DNA of 64,000 nucleotides from Candidatus Zhuqueibacterota bacterium (GCA_030950365.1 JAUZRQ010000095.1:23249-87248), one strand, 5' to 3'; shown: positions 24,276 to 33,557, counted from the stretch's first letter. Numbers and translations: made by a program. Notes: a model not told the origin generated them from the sequence alone.

Positions 24276-25736
24276 TTACTCGTCGATTCGCAGGATTTCG
24301 ATACGTCGGTTGGCGCGGCGCCCTTCGGGCGTTGTGTTGGGTGCAATCGGCCGGGATTCGCCATAGCCCACCGCAATGAGCCGCTCCGGCGCAATCCCCT
24401 TTTTGACCAGAAACCAGCGCACGCTGTTGGCCCGTTTTAACGACAACCGCAAATTGGCTTCCTCATTGCCCCGGCTATCGGTATAGCCCTGAATTTCAAT
24501 AACGATAGACGGATCCTTTTTCAGTTCGCTGGCAACCTTCTCTAGCACCTGATAGCTCATGCTGGTGAGCCTGGCCGAACCGCTTTTGAAGGTTACACCC
24601 TGCAAAATCATGCGTTCACCGGGTTTCAGCCAGGGTATGGTATCCGGGATGCCATCGTGATCTTTATAGCCATTCACGGTTTCTGGTTCATTGGGTGCGC
24701 CATCTTCGGTATCCGGAATGCCATCGTTGTCATTGTCCAGGTCCGGGACTCCATCCTCATCCTGAAATCCATCGAAGTCCTCGGGCTGGTTCGGCGCTCC
24801 GTCACGTGCGTCTTCGATACCATCGCCATCGTTGTCCGGATCCGGCGCGCCATCTTCGTCCTGAAAGCCGTCAATATCCTCAGGCTCATTCGGCATCAAA
24901 TCCTGGCCATCCACGATGCCATCGCCATCGTTGTCAACGTCGGGAATGCCGTCGCCGTCTTCGAAACCATCTATATCCTCGGCGATATTCGGCGCTTTAT
25001 CATTTGCATCGGGAATGCCATCACCGTCATTGTCCAGATCCGGGATGCCATCGTGATCCTGAAAGCCGTCGAAGTCTTCCGCCTGCTCCGGAGCGGCATC
25101 CATGCGGTCATAAATGCCGTCATGATCGCTGTCGCGATCACCGCCAAACCGGTAAAACAGTCCAATGCGCGCATTCAAAAAGCCATCGGTATCGTTACTG
25201 GCCAGGGTGCCATCCAGCGCATCGGACAGCGTATAATGATAATCGCCAGTAACCACCAGCGCCCACTGCGGCGTGATGAGGAATTCCAGACCTGCTCCAG
25301 CCAGTGCCACCTCGGCCCAGCCAGAAAATGGGCGACCGTTTTTGTTGACTATCGGACTTTTGCGATCGCCTTTGAACGCTTTGAAACGAAAGCCGCCCGC
25401 GCCGCCAAATACAAATGGCGATAAGCGCCGCGTGGGAAACAACAGCAGCATGGCAGACAGTTTGGCGTCCATCAGTGGCGTGTAGAAGGCATTGATGCGA
25501 ACTTCATCCCGAAGCTCGCCGTAGCCCGACTGCAGCATAAATCCCAGGTACGGCAGCGGCAGGTATTGCACGGCAAAATTAACCGCCGGGCCATAGCCGC
25601 TGCGGCGCAAATCGCCCTCGTAATGCTGAAAGCCAGTCTGTATGCCCAGCGCCAGATGCCCGCGTTTGTACTGCGCCATCGCCGTCCCGGTCAGAATCAG
25701 GCTCCACAGGGTGATCCAGATCAGTCTCCGTTGCAT
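24276..25736 (-). CDS. OmpA-family protein with thrombospondin type-3 repeats
   Basis: 486 residues. The signal peptide (1-21) is followed by an N-terminal barrel (about 22-195). Next come six or so calcium-binding TSP3-like repeats (about 200-365) with the recurring pattern DxDxDGIxD, for example DNDGDGIPD. The C-terminal OmpA/MotB peptidoglycan-binding domain (about 375-486) has IEIQGYTDSRGNEEANLRLS and RRANRRIEI. It is expected to link the outer membrane to peptidoglycan, with a stiff calcium-dependent neck. The gene has GGAGGTG before its ATG and a strong terminator after its stop, so it is monocistronic. The Asp-rich repeats cause long spurious open frames on the other strand. Confidence 0.93.
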   Translation of the reverse strand: MQRRLIWITLWSLILTGTAMAQYKRGHLALGIQTGFQHYEGDLRRSGYGPAVNFAVQYLPLPYLGFMLQSGYGELRDEVRINAFYTPLMDAKLSAMLLLFPTRRLSPFVFGGAGGFRFKAFKGDRKSPIVNKNGRPFSGWAEVALAGAGLEFLITPQWALVVTGDYHYTLSDALDGTLASNDTDGFLNARIGLFYRFGGDRDSDHDGIYDRMDAAPEQAEDFDGFQDHDGIPDLDNDGDGIPDANDKAPNIAEDIDGFEDGDGIPDVDNDGDGIVDGQDLMPNEPEDIDGFQDEDGAPDPDNDGDGIEDARDGAPNQPEDFDGFQDEDGVPDLDNDNDGIPDTEDGAPNEPETVNGYKDHDGIPDTIPWLKPGERMILQGVTFKSGSARLTSMSYQVLEKVASELKKDPSIVIEIQGYTDSRGNEEANLRLSLKRANSVRWFLVKKGIAPERLIAVGYGESRPIAPNTTPEGRRANRRIEILRIDE

Positions 25737-25968
25737 GTCGGCACCTCCATGTGTTTATCAGAAATATCGGCAGAATTGCCATTTCAAAAACCATGCCGCA
25801 CGGAGAGAACGGTATCATCCAGTAAAAGCAATGGCTATAACTCTTTATTTATCATCACAATGGTGAGAATTCGCAGGCTTCGGCCAAAGACGGGAGTTTG
25901 GAAAGCCAAAACATTGGTGGGAATGGGCGATTACAACCCTGTAATTTCTGCGGAATGATGCGATGGAA

Positions 25969-26682
25969 TCAGGCCGGGGCGGAGTGCACCTGTTTGTTGT
26001 GCAAACTGGTCAGCACCACTTTCGGCAGGCGCGAACGATGCTGTTCTAAAAATTCGGCGAAATCTTCGGGATAATGACTTTCTACCTGCCGTAGTAGCCA
26101 GCTCATGGCCGCCTGCACGGCCAGATGCCTTTCTTCGATCACTGGCTCAAGGAAGGCGAAAATCTCCTGCGCCCCGAGTAGCAACTGGCGCTCTCTAGAT
26201 TGCGGATCGATGTACACCAGGCTGACAATGGCCGAGCGCCTCCGCCAGGGGTCCACGCTCTGCAACCAGGGCGCCATGCGCATAACCAGCGACGGATTTT
26301 TATGAATGGCAATGGCGCGCACATGGCCGAGCCAGTCGGCCAGCACCCAGTTATCCACCGCGCTGGTCCAATGATCCAGCATGCCCCATAGATGCGCATC
26401 CACCAGATCGGGTATGTAATACATCAACTGCAGCCCCAAAAGCCGCGCCTCGAAATATTCGCTGCCCCAAAGGTCCTGCAGAAAGTTCAGCCAGATGAAT
26501 TCCTCTTCCACCTCCGGCAGGGTGGGCTTCAGCTCGCGAAGAATATCGATGAGGTCTTCGCGCGACAATCCGGCGATGTGCGCACGCGAACGGATAGTAG
26601 CCGCCAGTTCCCTGGCCCGCTCCGAATTGGCGCGCTTGCGAATGGCGCGTTCAACTTCTTCAACTGCAAATTGTCGCATCAT
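25969..26682 (-). CDS. DNA alkylation repair protein, AlkD-like HEAT-repeat fold
   Basis: 237 residues made of helical HEAT-like repeats. AlkD-family landmarks are an (A/V)DNWVLADWL helix in mid-protein, DPWRRRSAIVSLV with the conserved Arg that contacts DNA, and a late AAMSWLLRQVESHYPEDFAEF matching the family's W-x-L-R-E-x-x-x-x-P segment. AlkD glycosylases release 3- and 7-alkylpurines without base flipping. Whether this copy keeps activity is uncertain, because some homologues are only structural. It starts with two consecutive ATG codons; either is possible. It stands alone between the OmpA and acyl-CoA synthetase genes. Confidence 0.78.
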   Translation of the reverse strand: MMRQFAVEEVERAIRKRANSERARELAATIRSRAHIAGLSREDLIDILRELKPTLPEVEEEFIWLNFLQDLWGSEYFEARLLGLQLMYYIPDLVDAHLWGMLDHWTSAVDNWVLADWLGHVRAIAIHKNPSLVMRMAPWLQSVDPWRRRSAIVSLVYIDPQSRERQLLLGAQEIFAFLEPVIEERHLAVQAAMSWLLRQVESHYPEDFAEFLEQHRSRLPKVVLTSLHNKQVHSAPA

Positions 26683-26769
26683 GAGGCTTCACCGTTGCCA
26701 TTTGGTCCTTGCTGATCATGTTGTATTATAAAAATTTTTTAGCTTTATCCAAACACAATTTTGGGCATT

Positions 26770-28905
26770 TCAGACGGTTTTGTCTTTCGGCGGATGCAAC
26801 AAAATACGCACATCCACAATTTTGCACTGCTCGCGATCCGGGGCAACAATAAAGGGATTAATATCAAGCTCCCCGATTTGCGGAAAATCCAGCGCAAGCT
26901 GTGACAATCGCTGCAGCGACTCGGTCAGCAGGGCGAAATCCACCGGCGGTTCGCCGCGAACGCCGCGCAGAATGGCTGCCCCACGGATCGATTGCACCAT
27001 TTCCTCGGCAATCTCCTGTGAAAGCGGCGCAAAGCGGAAAACCACATCCCGGAAAACTTCCACCAGCACGCCGCCCAGCCCGAAAGCGATCATCGGGCCG
27101 AATTTGGGATTGTGATGGATGCCCAGCATGACCTCGCGATGCCCGCGGGCCATTTCCTGCACCAGAAACCGGGCTTCCGGATCGGCATCCTCCCGCCGGG
27201 CAAGGATCTCAACGAGTTCGTCGAATTCGCGTCGCAGCGCAGATTCATTGGCGATATTCACACGCACGGCGCACAGTTCGGTTTTGTGTAGAATGGATTC
27301 GCCGGAAAGTTTAAGCACCACCGGATAGCCGATGGTTTGCGCAGCATCCTGCACCTCCTGCCAATTGCGGCAGATGTGCGTTTGCGCCACCCGAAAGCCG
27401 TAGGCTTGTAGCACACGGTACGCTTCGTGGTCAAGCAGCCGTCGCCGTTGCTGGGCCACGGCCGCTTCAATTATATCCGCCGCGGCGGCACGGTCCACCG
27501 GGAAGGTCACTGGCGGCGAGATGGTTTTGGAACGCCACTGCGCATAATCCACCATAGCGCGCAGGGTTTTGGCCGCGCTCTCCGGAAATTCGTACGCCGG
27601 AATACCGCGGCGCTGCAGCTCGCGGATGCTGCTGGCCACGCCCTTTACTCCCATAAAACAGCCCATGACCGGTTTGTCCGAGCCCTCCATCGCCATCGAC
27701 ACCGAGTGCGCCACCTTGATGGGATCGGTCACCACCGGCGGCACAAAAATCACAATCGCTGCGTCGATTTCATCGGTCTGCAGAACGCAGGACAGCGCAT
27801 ACCGGAACTCTTCCTCAGTCGCAGCGGCGAGTAGATCCACTGGATTGCTCAAACTGGCCTCGGGTGAAACATGCTTGCGGATTTTTGCCTGGATTTCGTC
27901 GGACAGCCTGGGCAACCGGAGCCCCAGATTCTCGCATGCGTCAGCCGCCAGGATGCCCGGCCCGCCGGCATTGGTGATGATGGCCACCCGGTTGCCGCGC
28001 GGCAGCGGCTGGTTCGCCAATCCCATGGCAAAATCGAACATTTCTTCGATGGTGTCCGCCCGGATGATGCCGCACTGCTGAAACATGGCATCGAATAGGA
28101 TGTCGGTTTCTGCCAGCGCGCCGGTGTGACTGGATGCAGCCCGGGCGCCGCTCTGTGTGCGCCCGGATTTGACGATTATAATGGGCTTTTTGCGCGAAAT
28201 GTCCTGCGCCAGGCGGATAAATTGTTGCGGCCGTCCAAAACTCTCCAGATACATCAAAATCACTTCGACCGACGGATCATCGCGCCAGTAGTCGAGCACA
28301 TCGTTGCCGGCGATATCTGCTTTGTTGCCGATTGAAATAAACATAGACACGCCAAGATTGAGTTTGGCCGCGTGTTCGAGAATGGTCACACCCAGCGCCC
28401 CACTTTGAGATACGAAGCCGACGCGGCCACGGCGCGGCACGGCGGGCGCAAACGTGGCGTTCAAATTCACATCCGGATCGGTGCAGATCACGCCCATGCA
28501 GTTCGGCCCGACCATGCGCATGTTATGCTCGCGCACCACTGCCAGGATTTGCTCTTCCAGCCTGCGGCCTTCTTCGCCCGTTTCGCGGAACCCGGCGGTA
28601 ATCACGATGAGGCCCTTCACCCCGGCCTTGGCACACTCCTTCACCACATCCAGCACCCGGTCCCGCTTGACGGCGATCACCGCCAGGTCCACCCGATCCG
28701 GAATCGCCCTGATGCTGGGATAGGCTTTCACCGAATGGACGTAGGCCGCAGTGGGATGCACGGGAAACACCGGGCCGTTGAAATCAGAATCGAGCAACTT
28801 TTCAAAAATCACCCGCCCAATGGCGCCCTCGCGCCGCGAAGCCCCGATCACCGCCACCGAGCGCGGGCGAAAGATGGCATTTAGAGATTGAGTATCCATA
28901 ATCAT
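26770..28905 (-). CDS. ADP-forming acetate/acyl-CoA synthetase (fused alpha-beta)
   Basis: 711 residues with the order CoA-binding domain (about 10-140), succinyl-CoA ligase-like domains (about 150-460) and ATP-grasp domain (about 490-711). VAVIGASRREGAIG (17-30) binds CoA. SSHTGALAE (258-266) contains the phospho-His at 260. The ATP-grasp part has LKLSGESILHKTE and ELDINPFIV. The family converts acyl-CoA, ADP and phosphate to acid, CoA and ATP (reversible), giving substrate-level phosphorylation during amino-acid or sugar fermentation. It could conserve energy from acyl-CoAs made by the catabolic cluster at 50-62 kb, which is an inference. There are two in-frame starts six bases apart. Confidence 0.9.
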   Translation of the reverse strand: MIMDTQSLNAIFRPRSVAVIGASRREGAIGRVIFEKLLDSDFNGPVFPVHPTAAYVHSVKAYPSIRAIPDRVDLAVIAVKRDRVLDVVKECAKAGVKGLIVITAGFRETGEEGRRLEEQILAVVREHNMRMVGPNCMGVICTDPDVNLNATFAPAVPRRGRVGFVSQSGALGVTILEHAAKLNLGVSMFISIGNKADIAGNDVLDYWRDDPSVEVILMYLESFGRPQQFIRLAQDISRKKPIIIVKSGRTQSGARAASSHTGALAETDILFDAMFQQCGIIRADTIEEMFDFAMGLANQPLPRGNRVAIITNAGGPGILAADACENLGLRLPRLSDEIQAKIRKHVSPEASLSNPVDLLAAATEEEFRYALSCVLQTDEIDAAIVIFVPPVVTDPIKVAHSVSMAMEGSDKPVMGCFMGVKGVASSIRELQRRGIPAYEFPESAAKTLRAMVDYAQWRSKTISPPVTFPVDRAAAADIIEAAVAQQRRRLLDHEAYRVLQAYGFRVAQTHICRNWQEVQDAAQTIGYPVVLKLSGESILHKTELCAVRVNIANESALRREFDELVEILARREDADPEARFLVQEMARGHREVMLGIHHNPKFGPMIAFGLGGVLVEVFRDVVFRFAPLSQEIAEEMVQSIRGAAILRGVRGEPPVDFALLTESLQRLSQLALDFPQIGELDINPFIVAPDREQCKIVDVRILLHPPKDKTV

Positions 28906-29263
28906 TTATCATTCCATTTGATTGTCTCAATTAAAAAATCAAATAGCTTAAAATAAAAATTCCTCACAAACAGCCTAGCGTGCGTATTTATAGTAGATCT
29001 ATCATACGCAATTGCTTTAATTTTAAGCTTCAGTTTGCATTCTGCCATGTTTCAAGGTTTCTAAATCCGCTAATGGTGTTCTACCCAAAAGGGACATTAA
29101 AGCTTCGATCAATGGAAATCATTCCATTTTTCATGATAGATTATTTTATGGATTTCAATACGAAATACATACATCTTTATCAGGAACCTCTTGCATTTTT
29201 CAAAAGTAATATTTTTTTTGACAAAGGCAACTGACTTTTCTCAAAGGACCCGTGGAACATCAA
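28906..29263. other. AT-rich divergent promoter region
   Basis: About 358 AT-rich bases between the minus-strand synthetase and the plus-strand lipoprotein gene. It must hold both promoters. A TTGACA at 29218-29223 has no good -10 partner. No gene or repeat was recognised. Confidence 0.45.
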
Positions 29264-29279
29264 CGAAAGGAGGATCGCT

Positions 29280-29990
29280 ATGTGGATGCAAAGACGCTTC
29301 GTAAGTTGGATTTCAATTTTCGCAATTATTGGTCTGGTTGCTTGCTCCAGCAGTAGTCCCACCGAAACCGAACAGAATAAAGCCCCTGAATTGCCGGATT
29401 TGAATAAGCTGAGAGTGACGGTCCCGCAGGGAGCTCCGCCCCAGGTGCAGGGTATTGCCGCCGCAGCCAACGGTTTTATTGCCGCTGGTTACGGGTGGAT
29501 AGCTCAAGCCAGCAGTACCAACCCAACGGGCTCAGGTGGAACTTATCAATGGAGCGTGACCCAAAACGGAGTGACTCTGACCATTAAGGCCGAAGTCCAG
29601 AGCGACGGCTCGGTCAAATGGACCGTCACCTTAAATGGCACCGATTCAAATAGCGGCACCGCGTACAACAATTGGGTAGCGATTTCTGGATCAACGGATG
29701 CGGAAGGCAAAAATGGCCAGTTTACGATTTATGAGGAAAATTCTACCAATGTAGCGGCACAGATCACCTGGTCGGAGGATAGCAACGGCAATCGGACTGT
29801 TACTATGTCCAGCAGTGACGGATTCACGTGGAGAATCGTGGCCAATGCTGATGGCAGCGGCTCGGTGGTGACCGAAGAAAACGGTAAGAAAACCTTCGAG
29901 GCCAATTGGACGGCCAATGGCAGTGGCACCTGGGCATCGTATGATCCACAAACCGGCCAGCAAACCGCTTCTGGAAGCTGGAGCTCGTAA
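29280..29990 (+). CDS. Lipoprotein of unknown function, Gly/Ser/Thr/Asn-rich
   Basis: 236 residues with a signal peptide ending in a lipobox, IIGLVAC, so Cys22 should be lipidated. The rest is rich in G, S, T, N and W and alternates in a way that suggests repeated beta strands (GTYQWSVTQNGVTLTIKAE, SDGFTWRIVANADGSG, ANGSGTWASYDPQTG). No family was recognised. It resembles surface or adhesive beta-solenoid proteins in composition only. A strong AAAGGAGG lies seven bases before the ATG, and a bidirectional terminator follows, so it is a well-expressed single gene. It is the only plus-strand gene between 18 and 64 kb. Confidence 0.85.
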   Translation: MWMQRRFVSWISIFAIIGLVACSSSSPTETEQNKAPELPDLNKLRVTVPQGAPPQVQGIAAAANGFIAAGYGWIAQASSTNPTGSGGTYQWSVTQNGVTLTIKAEVQSDGSVKWTVTLNGTDSNSGTAYNNWVAISGSTDAEGKNGQFTIYEENSTNVAAQITWSEDSNGNRTVTMSSSDGFTWRIVANADGSGSVVTEENGKKTFEANWTANGSGTWASYDPQTGQQTASGSWSS

Positions 29991-30011
29991 GTCAACCAAC
30001 AACACCGAAAG

Positions 30012-30057
30012 AAAAAACCCTGCCGGGCTCAGGCGCCTGGCAGGGTTTTTAGTTTTT
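30012..30057. terminator. Bidirectional terminator between convergent genes
   Basis: The stem AAACCCTGCC/GGCAGGGTTT encloses a GC-rich loop and is flanked by A-runs on the left and T-runs on the right. It can terminate both the plus-strand lipoprotein gene and the minus-strand operon ending at 30163. Confidence 0.88.
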
Positions 30058-30162
30058 TCAAAATAATACAACCGCATTGAAGAGACATTATGTTCTTTCC
30101 TTCTGCCGTGCCAAGTCAGCCTGGCAGGAGAAAAACGATAAAAAGCACCGTATTACGATCAT

Positions 30163-30627
30163 TCAAGCGATTGTTTCTAGCGTTTTCAGTACATCCTGCG
30201 CATGGCCGGTGACCTTCACTTTCGGCCATACCTTGCGAATCAGCCCTTCGTCATCGATCAAAAAGGTGCTGCGCACCGTGCCCATGAATTTGCGGCCATA
30301 CATGGATTTTTCCTGCCACACGCCGTATGTTTGTTGTACCTCGGTACTCTCGTCCGATAGCAATTTGAACGACAGGCCATACTTGCTTTTGAAATTCTGA
30401 TGGCTCTTCTGGCCATCCTTGCTCACGCCCAGAATCACCGCATTGCGAGCCGCGAATTGTTCGTGCAAATCGCGAAATTCGATGGCTTCTTTCGTGCATC
30501 CCGAGGTGTTGTCTTTGGGGTAAAAATACAGCACCACCCACCTGCCCCGAAAATCGGACAGTCGCACCGGCTCGCCGTTCTCGTCCGGCAGGACAAAATC
30601 GGGCGCCTGGTCACCTTCTTTGAGCAT
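30163..30627 (-). CDS. bcp: Thioredoxin-dependent peroxiredoxin PrxQ/Bcp, one-Cys form
   Basis: A 154-residue peroxidase that reduces hydroperoxides with thiols. It opens LKEGDQAPDFVLPDENG, and the active site is YPKDNTSGCTKEA with peroxidatic C44. In E. coli Bcp the resolving Cys lies five residues later; here that position is I49, and the protein contains no other Cys. It therefore needs an external thiol to complete its cycle. The common TPGC is TSGC. The catalytic Arg in GTVRSTFLID is present. It is the last gene of the six-gene operon and overlaps the cytochrome c gene by 17 bases, implying tight coupling. Confidence 0.93.
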   Translation of the reverse strand: MLKEGDQAPDFVLPDENGEPVRLSDFRGRWVVLYFYPKDNTSGCTKEAIEFRDLHEQFAARNAVILGVSKDGQKSHQNFKSKYGLSFKLLSDESTEVQQTYGVWQEKSMYGRKFMGTVRSTFLIDDEGLIRKVWPKVKVTGHAQDVLKTLETIA

Positions 30628-31057
30628 TTTGATCCTCCTGCATCCCGTTGGCAGACTCGCGCGCCTGCACCAGTGAGTCGATCTTCTCCCAGTACGTGAT
30701 GTATTCCAGTACCTGCTCCACTTCTTCCTCGGTCAGTTTATCCGCAAAGCCGGGCATGGCATCGTCGCCCTCACCTTTACCATGCAAGATGTATTCGCGC
30801 ACCCTGTCCCTCCCTTCTTTGCGAATGGAGTCGCGGATATCGGGCCCATCGGAAAGCCAGCTCCCCCGGCCGGTTTTGCCGTGGCAACGAGCGCAACCCA
30901 CATCCGGATCTTTGTAACCGAGATAAATGTACTGTCCCGGATGTTTGATGTCTTCCGGGGCCGTTGTTTGACTGATGAAGGTCAAAAACAGGATCGTGCC
31001 GGGCAAAAACAATAGCAGCGCCAGCAGTTTTTTATGTTTGCTCTGTAATTTTTTCAT
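30611..31057 (-). CDS. Small membrane-anchored c-type cytochrome
   Basis: About 148 residues. An N-terminal hydrophobic anchor (about 10-30) is not followed by a clear cleavage site, so it is probably tethered in the inner membrane facing the periplasm. One haem site, GCARCHG (C55, C58, H59), and an AMPGF segment with axial Met about 42 residues later identify a class I cytochrome c; its C-terminal helix is EEEVEQVLEYITYW. It would carry electrons to an oxidase or peroxidase. ATG 31057 is chosen over the in-frame TTG at 31063. It starts two bases after the barrel gene's stop and overlaps the PrxQ gene. Confidence 0.87.
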   Translation of the reverse strand: MKKLQSKHKKLLALLLFLPGTILFLTFISQTTAPEDIKHPGQYIYLGYKDPDVGCARCHGKTGRGSWLSDGPDIRDSIRKEGRDRVREYILHGKGEGDDAMPGFADKLTEEEVEQVLEYITYWEKIDSLVQARESANGMQEDQNAQRR

Positions 31058-31059
31058 GA

Positions 31060-32958
31060 TCAATCCAGTAAAAGCCAGTTGATGCCCAGACGAAACGTTC
31101 GCCCGCGGATGGGCTGACGATCGCGCCAGTTCGCCTGTTGATCCAATATATTGTCAAAATTCAAAAAAATGATGGCATCGCGGAAATGCAGCCGTAAGGC
31201 CGCATCCACCTGCCAGAACCCGCCGATGCGGTGCGTCTGTACAGTCGCCGCGCTGATTTCGGGCTGCGGCGCCACGCGCGGCCCGTAATAGGATGCCCGA
31301 AGCATTCCGGCGCCGGGCAAATCCCCGCCAAACAGCGCAAACCGCACCTCGGCTTCGGTTCGCAGAAAGGTTTGCGGCAAATACCAGAACAGATAACTGT
31401 CGATCATATCATGAAACTGGCGCACCAGCCACAGGCGCAGATTGGCCCGCCGTAGTACCCACCAGCTTAAAAACACCTCGGCCGCGGGATAACGCACGGC
31501 CGCGTTGGAAATGCTCATCCGAAACAAGCTATCGGCCACGGCCAGCGTGAAGACCTGTGAAAAGCTATAATACGAAAGCGCCGATTGGAATTCAAGCGTT
31601 TTTATGCTGCCACCGACTCGCCATTGAAAGCCAGAAAATTGCAGCGGCTGCAGGTCAAAATTGGTATCCAGGACGCCCGGGATGTGGTTGGCGTACTCCC
31701 CCACTTCCGGGAAAATCGTTCTTCGCTGCAAAGATAGAACCGACAAAACTGATGGCCGCAACTGCAACACTAGCTCGGCTCCTGCATTGGTAGCCGCGCC
31801 AAAGCGAGAACGATACATCGATTCGACCTGCCCCTGCAAACGCCAACGAGCATGCAGAAGCCATCGTCCGGTCAGGCGAAGACGCCCATCTTGCTGCCTG
31901 TTTTCCCGGATGCTGCTGGAATCGAAATCAATCGTTTGCCAGCGCGCGTCAATCCTGGCCTGCCAGGCTTTTTTCCCAACCCGAGCTTGTGCGCGCACAC
32001 CCCAAAACTGCCTCCGGTGCTGAAACAGCGAGGACCGGCCGTCATCGCGGAACTCCTGCCGCACGTCCCAGTAGAACAATCCCAGCCTCCAAAATTCTAC
32101 CGGCCGTTCCAGAACCCGATCCTTTAGCGAACCGCGCTTGACCAGATCGATCTGATGCGAAAGCCGGTATGCCTTTTCCCTGGCCCGGAGGGTGATCGGC
32201 CATTCTTCGAAAGCGACCGGCCCCACCACACCACGCTCGGTAACGGTTTTGATGAAACGGTGCTGCAATAGCCAGCCGCGCTTTTTCGAAAGATCGTATT
32301 CAAACTGGCCATAATACTTCTGCGCATTGAAATCGGCTTCGGTGCCGATGGTCGTTGGCAAATACGGTTCGGCATTGGCGAACGTGGCCGACCAGCTCGT
32401 GCGCAACCGCTGGCTCAGCGGACGCCGGAACCGCACCCGCAGAGCATCGCTGCCGAAGGGGCCATCCACGTATTCGAAATAGGTCCAGGTGGTGTTGACC
32501 GGTCGGGCATCGGAATAAAATTGCAGCCGAGCATGCAAGGGATCGACCACGATCCAGTCCGCGAAGGTTTCAGGCAGGACCGTTAAATTAATTTGTCCAT
32601 AGATGCCCTCAGGCCATGAAATATGGTCAAAATCCAGGCGGGTCAAACGCGACGGCAGGCCGGCCAATGCCAGATAGGTCGGATATCCCATATCACCCAG
32701 CTTGATTTTCTGCTGCCCTGGCCAGTTCTCGAACAGTTCGGCCAATTCCTCAAAAAAATAGCGATCTTGTTCGGCAAAGGAAACGACACGGCTAAACGGC
32801 GGTGTAAGCGATAGCGACGGTGCGGTTGAGGATACCCGCTCATAAGCCACGGCAGCCGAATCAGTGGAAGTCGTATGACTGGAATCGGCGGGTGGCGCCT
32901 GCCGGGCCAACGTCCAGCAGGGCAGCGCCCATACCAAAAGCAGGATCAGCCTTCGCAT
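31060..32958 (-). CDS. TonB-dependent-receptor-like outer-membrane barrel with reduced plug
   Basis: 632 residues. The signal peptide covers about 1-19. Residues 60-130 resemble a worn TonB plug: GYPTYLALAGLPSRLTRLDF then GIYGQINLTVLPETFADWIVV, recalling the plug's arginine turn and L-P-x-x-x-x-x-I-x-V end. After that come about twenty amphipathic strands rich in Tyr, Trp and Arg, ending RGRTFRLGINWLLLD. No TonB box was recognised, so energisation is uncertain. The gene overlaps the ECF-type S-component gene upstream by 13 bases. An outer-membrane pore feeding the inner-membrane transporter is the simplest reading. The substrate is unknown. Confidence 0.72.
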   Translation of the reverse strand: MRRLILLLVWALPCWTLARQAPPADSSHTTSTDSAAVAYERVSSTAPSLSLTPPFSRVVSFAEQDRYFFEELAELFENWPGQQKIKLGDMGYPTYLALAGLPSRLTRLDFDHISWPEGIYGQINLTVLPETFADWIVVDPLHARLQFYSDARPVNTTWTYFEYVDGPFGSDALRVRFRRPLSQRLRTSWSATFANAEPYLPTTIGTEADFNAQKYYGQFEYDLSKKRGWLLQHRFIKTVTERGVVGPVAFEEWPITLRAREKAYRLSHQIDLVKRGSLKDRVLERPVEFWRLGLFYWDVRQEFRDDGRSSLFQHRRQFWGVRAQARVGKKAWQARIDARWQTIDFDSSSIRENRQQDGRLRLTGRWLLHARWRLQGQVESMYRSRFGAATNAGAELVLQLRPSVLSVLSLQRRTIFPEVGEYANHIPGVLDTNFDLQPLQFSGFQWRVGGSIKTLEFQSALSYYSFSQVFTLAVADSLFRMSISNAAVRYPAAEVFLSWWVLRRANLRLWLVRQFHDMIDSYLFWYLPQTFLRTEAEVRFALFGGDLPGAGMLRASYYGPRVAPQPEISAATVQTHRIGGFWQVDAALRLHFRDAIIFLNFDNILDQQANWRDRQPIRGRTFRLGINWLLLD

Positions 32959-33542
32959 GTCGGTGTCGGCTCAATTCGTTGAGATTGGGTAGGTTCCAGT
33001 TGCAAATCAATCCGGTCTTTGAGGGTCTGGATTAGAATGGGGACGATCACAGCAAAAATGACGGCATTAGCGACGATGTGCGTGGCATAAAACATCCCCC
33101 CGATGCTCAACAGTCCCAGAAAACCGGGCCATGAAAACCCCATGGCCAGGGCCGTACCCAACGTGGTCAGCAGATCGAATTGGATACTGAATAGCGCACC
33201 CAGAGCCCCTAAAAGCGCATGTTTTGAAATAGCAGGCCTTTTCCCCTGCCCGGCAAAAAAACGCGATAACAACCCGCCTACGACGCCAGGAAGCGCCATT
33301 CCAAGCACCTGAAAAGCCAGAACCGGCAAAGCAGCGGGCCCGAATGGGTTGAATGCCGAAAATAGTCCCTCGGCCAGCACGGCGATCACCAGCCCGTATT
33401 TCCAGCCCAGCAACACCCCGGAAATAAAAATCAGCGCGGTCATCAATTCCACATTGGGGATGGAAGCCAGAACATAATTGAGGCTAACGGCCAGGGCGAT
33501 CAGCGCTCCGGAAAGGGTCATTTTTCGGGTGGTGGGATTCAT
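32946..33542 (-). CDS. ECF-type transporter substrate-binding (S) component-like membrane protein
   Basis: 198 residues with about six hydrophobic segments. ASIPNVELMTALIFISGVLLG near the N-terminus and FSAFNPFGPAALPVLAFQVLGM in the middle are characteristic of a group of energy-coupling-factor S components that capture vitamins or metals. No ATPase or T subunit is encoded in the window, so it would use shared modules elsewhere or act alone. It starts 15 bases after the iscS-like stop and overlaps the receptor-like gene by 13 bases. The ligand is unassigned; thiamine precursors, cobamides or other cofactors are possible. Confidence 0.72.
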   Translation of the reverse strand: MNPTTRKMTLSGALIALAVSLNYVLASIPNVELMTALIFISGVLLGWKYGLVIAVLAEGLFSAFNPFGPAALPVLAFQVLGMALPGVVGGLLSRFFAGQGKRPAISKHALLGALGALFSIQFDLLTTLGTALAMGFSWPGFLGLLSIGGMFYATHIVANAVIFAVIVPILIQTLKDRIDLQLEPTQSQRIEPTPTCEG

Positions 33543-33557
33543 CCTTGATGCCCGTCC

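Noticed and set aside
24690..25130. Regular repeat spacing that could suggest a CRISPR or satellite array
   Set aside because: The period follows TSP3 protein repeats inside a good coding frame, with no constant DNA repeat and variable spacer pattern.
24657..25424. 255-codon plus-strand frame opposite the OmpA-TSP3 gene, rich in Ile/Val and repeats
   Set aside because: It is the complement of Asp-codon repeats in the TSP3 region and has no independent protein character.
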